Shown piece after piece: positions 59,895 through 64,000 of a stretch of 64,000 nt of DNA (positions are counted from its first letter, which is position 1; the number at the start of each line of letters is the position of its first letter). The position numbers and the translations under genes are program-made. Location of the stretch: assembly GCF_000426625.1 (NCBI RefSeq), contig NZ_KE384547.1, forward strand, positions 1,224,986 to 1,288,985. The letters are read 5' to 3'. This DNA comes from Psychrilyobacter atlanticus DSM 19335. Lineage in GTDB: Bacteria > Fusobacteriota > Fusobacteriia > Fusobacteriales > Fusobacteriaceae. The notes under the pieces are model-generated. The model saw nothing but the letters and a program-made list of their open reading frames with translations, searched no databases and was not told where the DNA came from.

Positions 59895-60752
59895 ATGAGA
59901 AAAAAATTAATACTAGGGATATTTCTTTTAATGGGGGTGTTATCTTTTTGTGAGAGTTTTGTATCTACAGAATGGTTGTCTCAAAATAAGAATAATATCA
60001 AGATTATAGATGCTAGAGGAAAAGCTTATAAGTTAGGGCATATTCCAGGATCTATTGAAGTAAGCTGGAAATCTCTATCGGATATGGATGCTGAGTTTGG
60101 ATCTGAAAAATGGGGAACAGTATTAGAATTTAACGATTTATCAAAAAGGTTAAATGAATTAGGGATAAAGTCTACAGATGAAATTGTAATTTATAGTAAA
60201 ACACATGGTGCTTGGGGAGAAGATGGTCGTATATATTGGACTCTGCAAATGGCAGGATTTAAAAACCTTCATATATTAGATGGTGGGATAGAAAAATGGA
60301 AAAATGAGGGTAGAAAGACTACCTTTTCTAAGACAAAATACCCTGAGGTCACTAATTCTATAGTTAAATTAGATAATAGTAGAGTTATAACTACCGATCA
60401 ATTGATCAAAGAATTTAACGATTTAGTTATAATAGATACCAGAGAAGAAGATGAATATTTGGGAGCTACTAAGTTTGGAGAAGCTAGAGGTGGGCATATA
60501 GAAGGAGCTATTAACATTCCATTTAATTCTTTCTTAGAAAAAAATGGGGCTCTAAAAAATACTAAAGAGATAAAAAAAATACTAGAATCAAATGGAATTG
60601 AAAATACTGCTAAGATAGTAACTTATTGTACTGCAGGAATAAGATCTGCTCATATGCAGGTTGTTTTAGAAAAATTAGGTTATGATGCAAGAAATTATGA
60701 TGCTTCATTTTATAGATGGGCAGCTTTAAAGACATTAAAATTAGAAAAATAA
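59895..60752 (+). CDS. Exported thiosulfate sulfurtransferase (two-domain rhodanese)
   Basis: A 285-aa protein with a signal peptide (KKLILGIFLLMGVLSFC) and two rhodanese domains. The first (about 25-140) lacks the catalytic cysteine, having YSKTHGAW in that loop. The second carries the active cysteine in YCTAGIRSAHM, near residue 249. Such proteins transfer sulfur from thiosulfate or 3-mercaptopyruvate to thiols or cyanide, here outside the cytoplasm. GGGGG-type ribosome site. Confidence 0.88.
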   Translation: MRKKLILGIFLLMGVLSFCESFVSTEWLSQNKNNIKIIDARGKAYKLGHIPGSIEVSWKSLSDMDAEFGSEKWGTVLEFNDLSKRLNELGIKSTDEIVIYSKTHGAWGEDGRIYWTLQMAGFKNLHILDGGIEKWKNEGRKTTFSKTKYPEVTNSIVKLDNSRVITTDQLIKEFNDLVIIDTREEDEYLGATKFGEARGGHIEGAINIPFNSFLEKNGALKNTKEIKKILESNGIENTAKIVTYCTAGIRSAHMQVVLEKLGYDARNYDASFYRWAALKTLKLEK

Positions 60753-60780
60753 AAAGCAATATGACGTTGCAACCAGAAAG
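60753..60780 (+). repeat. Dispersed stop-adjacent hairpin repeat, copy 6
   Basis: GCAAT-ATGAC-GTTGC at 60756-60770, three bases after the rhodanese stop codon, followed by AACCAGAAAG. The stem holds through a T-G pair. Confidence 0.65.
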
Positions 60781-60793
60781 TTAAATATTATTA

Positions 60794-60832
60794 AAAGATG
60801 CTTATTTCCTATGAAATAAGCATCTTTTTTTA
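60794..60832 (+). terminator. Terminator after the rhodanese gene
   Basis: AAAGATGCTTATTTC pairs perfectly with GAAATAAGCATCTTT around CTAT, followed by T residues. Confidence 0.9.
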
Positions 60833-61041
60833 TATTTCCAATAGTTTGATTTCTTTTGACATGGTGTTATTTTATTAGCTTTATTTTTTTTTAAAATTCC
60901 TTGTTTTTATTGACTTCAGTTACATTTATTCCCTATATAATATAGGTGGAGTAAAAACATTTTTTCTGTTATTTTATTTTATTTTTTTTGAGTATTTCAT
61001 CCTTTGTTTGGATGTTTTTGAAGTTTTTTGAAAGAAAATGA

Positions 61042-61070
61042 TTGAAATTTATTTAGAAGTATAATATAAT
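61042..61070 (+). promoter_or_regulatory. Sigma-70 type promoter of the fructose PTS operon
   Basis: TTGAAA (61042-61047), a 17-bp spacer, then TATAAT (61065-61070), ending 18 bases before the regulator's start codon. The 250 bases upstream are T-rich without a clear operator palindrome. Confidence 0.65.
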
Positions 61071-61088
61071 GAATGTAGGTGATGTGAA

Positions 61089-61829
61089 ATGATACAAATA
61101 AAACGAGAAGAGATAATAAAGTCAATATTAGAAATCAAAAAAACAGTGACATTAAAAGAATTAACAGAAAAGTTAAAAACGTCTGAATCAACAATTAGAA
61201 GAGATTTAGCAAGAATGGAAGAAAATGGAGTTTTGAACAGAGTTCATGGAGGAGCCCGTATATCAAATATCTCCTATGAGGAAGATTTAGATTCCAAAAT
61301 CAGTCAAAACAATGAAGCTAAAGAGGATATAGCCTTCCTTGCCTCTACCTATATAAAGAAAAATGACTGTGTATTTTTAGATGCCGGGACAACTACAGAA
61401 TACCTTATAAAACATATGAGGTCAAAAGATGTTACCGTAGTAACTAACGGTATCCACCATATAAAGGAACTGTCTAAATACAAGATAAAAAGTTATTTTA
61501 CAGGTGGAGCATTAAAACATAAAACAGGTGCATTGATTGGAAAAGATGCATTGAAGACCATTGAAAGCTATAACTATGATATATCATTTATAGGTTCAAA
61601 TTCTATAGATATAAAAGCTGGGCTGACAACTCCAGATCCAGATGAGGCCCTGATAAAAGAAAGGGTTATTCAAAATTCTAAAGTTTCATATATTTTAGCA
61701 GATCATACTAAATTTAATAAAATTTCATTCTCAAAATTTGGAAACCTAGAGGAAGTAAGGATAATTACAGATACCATTATAGATGAAAGATATCATAACA
61801 TAAAAACAATTGAGGAGGTCATAAAATGA
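61089..61829 (+). CDS. DeoR-family regulator of the fructose operon
   Basis: A 246-aa DeoR/GlpR-type repressor. The N-terminal winged helix contains LKELTEKLKTSESTIRRDLARMEENG, followed by the family's RVHGGAR, and a DeoRC sugar-phosphate sensor domain with DAGTTTEYLIKHM and GALIGKDALKTIE. Linked to fruK by an ATGA overlap, it probably senses fructose 1-phosphate and represses its own operon. A GGTGATGTG stretch serves as ribosome site. Confidence 0.9.
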   Translation: MIQIKREEIIKSILEIKKTVTLKELTEKLKTSESTIRRDLARMEENGVLNRVHGGARISNISYEEDLDSKISQNNEAKEDIAFLASTYIKKNDCVFLDAGTTTEYLIKHMRSKDVTVVTNGIHHIKELSKYKIKSYFTGGALKHKTGALIGKDALKTIESYNYDISFIGSNSIDIKAGLTTPDPDEALIKERVIQNSKVSYILADHTKFNKISFSKFGNLEEVRIITDTIIDERYHNIKTIEEVIK

Positions 61830-62749
61830 TCTATACACTAACATTAAACCCATCTATAGACTATATAATAAACGTTGAAAATTTTGTTCCTGGAGATATA
61901 AACCTGACAAAATCAGAATATAAATTACCAGGAGGGAAAGGTATAAATGTGAGCCAGGTGCTGACTAACTTACAGACTCCTAATACAACACTAGGATTTA
62001 CAGGGGGATTTACAGGGGATTTTATAAAAAAATCTCTGGATAAAAAAAACATAAATCACGACTTTATAGAAGTATCAGGTGATACCAGAATAAATATAAA
62101 GATGAAAGATATCAACAGCGAGAGTGAAATAAACGGAAATTCACCTGATATATCATCAGATGCATTAAAAAAATTAAAAGAAAAATTAGGATCATTGATA
62201 ATTGGAGATACCTTGGTTCTCTCTGGCAGTGTACCGAAATCTATAAGTTCAACTATATACAAAGATATTATGACTGATATACCTCACGGGATAAAAGTCA
62301 TATTAGATGCCAAAGGTGAGGCCCTCTTAGAGGGAATAAAGGGGAAACCATATATGATAAAACCTAACAATCACGAATTAGGTGATATATTTGGTGTAAA
62401 ACTGGAATCGATAGAGGATACAATCAACTATGGAAAAAAATTGCTCAATTTAGGAGCTCAAAATATAATTGTTTCTATGGCTGGAGACGGTGCACTTCTT
62501 ATCACTCCTACAGCTTCATATATAGCCAATGCTCCAAAAGGTAAATTAGTTAATTCTGTAGGTGCAGGTGACTCTTTAGTAGCCGGCTTTACCTGCGGTG
62601 TTTATAAGGGCCTGGATATTTTAAAGGCATTTAAATTGGGTATTGCATGTGGAAGTGCATCAGCATTTTCAGAAAATTTATGTACCGAAATAGAAGTAGA
62701 AAGATTGTTGCAGGAGGTGAAAATAGAACAAATTATAGAGACATCATAA
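61826..62749 (+). CDS. fruK: 1-Phosphofructokinase
   Basis: A 307-aa PfkB-family kinase that phosphorylates fructose 1-phosphate to fructose 1,6-bisphosphate. It has the N-terminal TLTLNPSIDY, GGKGINVSQVL, and the PfkB signature with catalytic Asp in SVGAGDSLVAGFTCG. The 4-nt overlap with the regulator gene and the FruA gene 43 nt downstream fix its place in the fructose PTS operon. Confidence 0.95.
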   Translation: MIYTLTLNPSIDYIINVENFVPGDINLTKSEYKLPGGKGINVSQVLTNLQTPNTTLGFTGGFTGDFIKKSLDKKNINHDFIEVSGDTRINIKMKDINSESEINGNSPDISSDALKKLKEKLGSLIIGDTLVLSGSVPKSISSTIYKDIMTDIPHGIKVILDAKGEALLEGIKGKPYMIKPNNHELGDIFGVKLESIEDTINYGKKLLNLGAQNIIVSMAGDGALLITPTASYIANAPKGKLVNSVGAGDSLVAGFTCGVYKGLDILKAFKLGIACGSASAFSENLCTEIEVERLLQEVKIEQIIETS

Positions 62750-62792
62750 AAGAAAAATTTAACTATTAATCTATACCATAAGGGGGAAGAAT

Positions 62793-64000
62793 ATGAAAAT
62801 TACAGATTTAATAAACGAAAGTAGTATTACTTTGGATTTAAAAGGGATAAACAAAAGTGAAGTTATCGTTGAACTATGTGAACTACACTATAAAAATAAT
62901 AATATCAATAACTTAGAAGGATATATGAAAGATATCTTAAAGAGGGAATCTCAAAGCTCAACAGGATTAGAGGAGGGGATAGCTATTCCCCATGCAAAAT
63001 CTAAATATGTGATAAATCCATCTTTAGTGTTAGGAATTTCAAAGGATGGAATAGACTATGATTCTTTAGACGGAGAACCCAGCAACCTATTCTTTATGAT
63101 TGCAGCTCCAGAAAATGCAAGCGATACCCATATAGAAACACTATCTAAGTTAACTACATTTCTAATTGATGATGATTTTAGAGAAGATATTTTAAATGCA
63201 AAAACTCCTAAGGGAATTATCTCTTTAATCAATAAAAAAGAGGTAGAAGAGGATGAAAATATAAATTTAGAAGTAGAAGCAGCAAAGGGAAGCATCTTAG
63301 CAGTAACTGGATGTCCTACAGGAATAGCCCATACATATATGGCAGCAGATGCATTGAAGAAGAAAGCTGTGGAGATAGGAATAAATATCAAGGTAGAAAC
63401 TAATGGTTCTACAGGGATAAAGAATAAGCTTACAGATGAAGAGATAGATGGTGCAGCAGGTATCATTATAGCTGCTGATAAAGCTATAGAGATGAATAGA
63501 TTTGACGGGAAACCTGTACTTATCGTTCCTGTAAAAGATGGGATTAAGAGACCGGAAGAACTGATTAATGAAGCTCCTAACTCTCCTATATACAGAGCAG
63601 ATCAAAATAAAAAATCTAATAGTAGCAACACTCCTAAAAGAAGCGGATTTTATAAACATCTAATGAATGGTGTGTCTAATATGCTCCCATTCGTTGTAGG
63701 AGGAGGAATATTAATCGCTGTTTCATTTATGTTTGGAATAAAAGCTTTTGATCCTACAGATCCTAACTTTAATAAATTTGCAAAATTCTTGATGGATATA
63801 GGAGGAGGAGGAGCATTTGCACTAATGGTTCCAATCTTAGCCGGTTTCATTGGAATGAGTATTGCAGATAGACCTGGATTTATGCCTGCCATGGTTGGTG
63901 GTATGATGGCCAACTCTAACGGTGGTGGATTCTTAGGTGGATTATTAGCTGGTTTCATTGGTGGTTACGTTGTTAACTTTATAAAGAAAGCAACTTCTAA
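62793..64000 (+). CDS. fruA: Fructose PTS transporter IIABC (partial, cut by window end)
   Basis: At least 402 residues are present and the gene runs off the right end. Domains in order: IIA (residues 1-145) with phospho-His67 in GIAIPHAKS, IIB (about 165-265) with phospho-Cys174 in VTGCPTGIAHTY, and the start of the IIC membrane domain from about 290 (GVSNMLPFVVGGGILIAVSF, then MVPILAGFIGMSIADRPG). It imports fructose and phosphorylates it to fructose 1-phosphate, drawing phosphate from HPr and enzyme I encoded at 18.2-20.2 kb. The ATG follows AGGGGGAAG. Confidence 0.94.
   Translation, partial: MKITDLINESSITLDLKGINKSEVIVELCELHYKNNNINNLEGYMKDILKRESQSSTGLEEGIAIPHAKSKYVINPSLVLGISKDGIDYDSLDGEPSNLFFMIAAPENASDTHIETLSKLTTFLIDDDFREDILNAKTPKGIISLINKKEVEEDENINLEVEAAKGSILAVTGCPTGIAHTYMAADALKKKAVEIGINIKVETNGSTGIKNKLTDEEIDGAAGIIIAADKAIEMNRFDGKPVLIVPVKDGIKRPEELINEAPNSPIYRADQNKKSNSSNTPKRSGFYKHLMNGVSNMLPFVVGGGILIAVSFMFGIKAFDPTDPNFNKFAKFLMDIGGGGAFALMVPILAGFIGMSIADRPGFMPAMVGGMMANSNGGGFLGGLLAGFIGGYVVNFIKKATS

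Noticed and set aside
63056-63466. 136-aa and neighbouring minus-strand open frames near the right end
   Set aside because: They mirror the IIA, IIB and IIC coding sequence of fruA and have no ribosome sites. The real gene is the plus-strand frame that runs off the window.
1-64000. tRNA, rRNA and CRISPR arrays
   Set aside because: Looked for cloverleaf-type sequences, rRNA core motifs and regularly spaced direct repeats; none found by eye.

Overview
The window is AT-rich, bacterial and densely coded, and looks like a piece of chromosome from a Gram-negative, strictly anaerobic member of the Fusobacteriota, probably a marine Propionigenium/Ilyobacter/Psychrilyobacter relative. This is inferred from gene style, not from a marker gene. 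The support is outer-membrane genes (TolC, OmpA lipoproteins, an LpxL-type acyltransferase) together with clostridial-type energy genes (4-hydroxybutyryl-CoA dehydratase, Hdr/Flx, Ter/FabV) and very low G+C. No rRNA, tRNA or CRISPR array was seen.

From 1 to 16.4 kb there is a minus-strand block of C4-dicarboxylate and electron-transfer metabolism. In transcription order it holds fumarase alpha, fumarase beta and malic enzyme, then hdrB-hdrC-hdrA-flxD-flxC-flxB-flxA, then a soluble fumarate-reductase pair (Fe-S and flavoprotein subunits), then 4-hydroxybutyryl-CoA dehydratase, a NifU-domain protein and 4-hydroxybutyrate CoA-transferase. Together with the Ter/FabV enoyl-CoA reductase at 20.4-21.6 kb this suggests malate/fumarate/succinate metabolism joined to 4-hydroxybutyrate, crotonyl-CoA and butyryl-CoA, with an NADH-dependent bifurcating Flx-Hdr complex beside a fumarate reductase. 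Rex-type operators precede hdrB and fumarase alpha, and a weaker one precedes fabV.

From 16.8 to 43.3 kb are ordinary chromosomal genes: PTS HPr and enzyme I, a YihY membrane protein, a MacAB-TolC-like exporter, an FAD oxidoreductase, a polysaccharide flippase, a tandemly triplicated lipoprotein/OmpA cluster, a MarR-controlled nitroreductase/EFR1 operon, PHP phosphatases, RNA-modification genes and a GlpA-like oxidoreductase.

At 43.4-53.7 kb a lone tyrosine recombinase is followed 61 bp downstream by one copy of a 25-bp direct repeat. The second copy lies 9,140 bp away and carries a perfect 11-6-11 palindrome with the architecture of a dif site. Between the copies sits a compact provirus-like element with a rolling-circle Rep_trans initiator, a DUF1353 protein, a possible holin and several unrecognised proteins. 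It has no integrase, packaging ATPase or Zot of its own. I read this as a probable ssDNA phage that uses the host Xer/dif system. It is the most novel item in the window.

From 54.3 kb to the end lie a radical-SAM/TIM-barrel pair, a histidine phosphatase, a META lipoprotein, HtpX, RlmF, a rhodanese and the start of a fructose PTS operon (DeoR-type regulator, FruK, and FruA cut by the window end). Two dispersed hairpin repeat families recur in intergenic DNA, one of them usually starting directly after stop codons.
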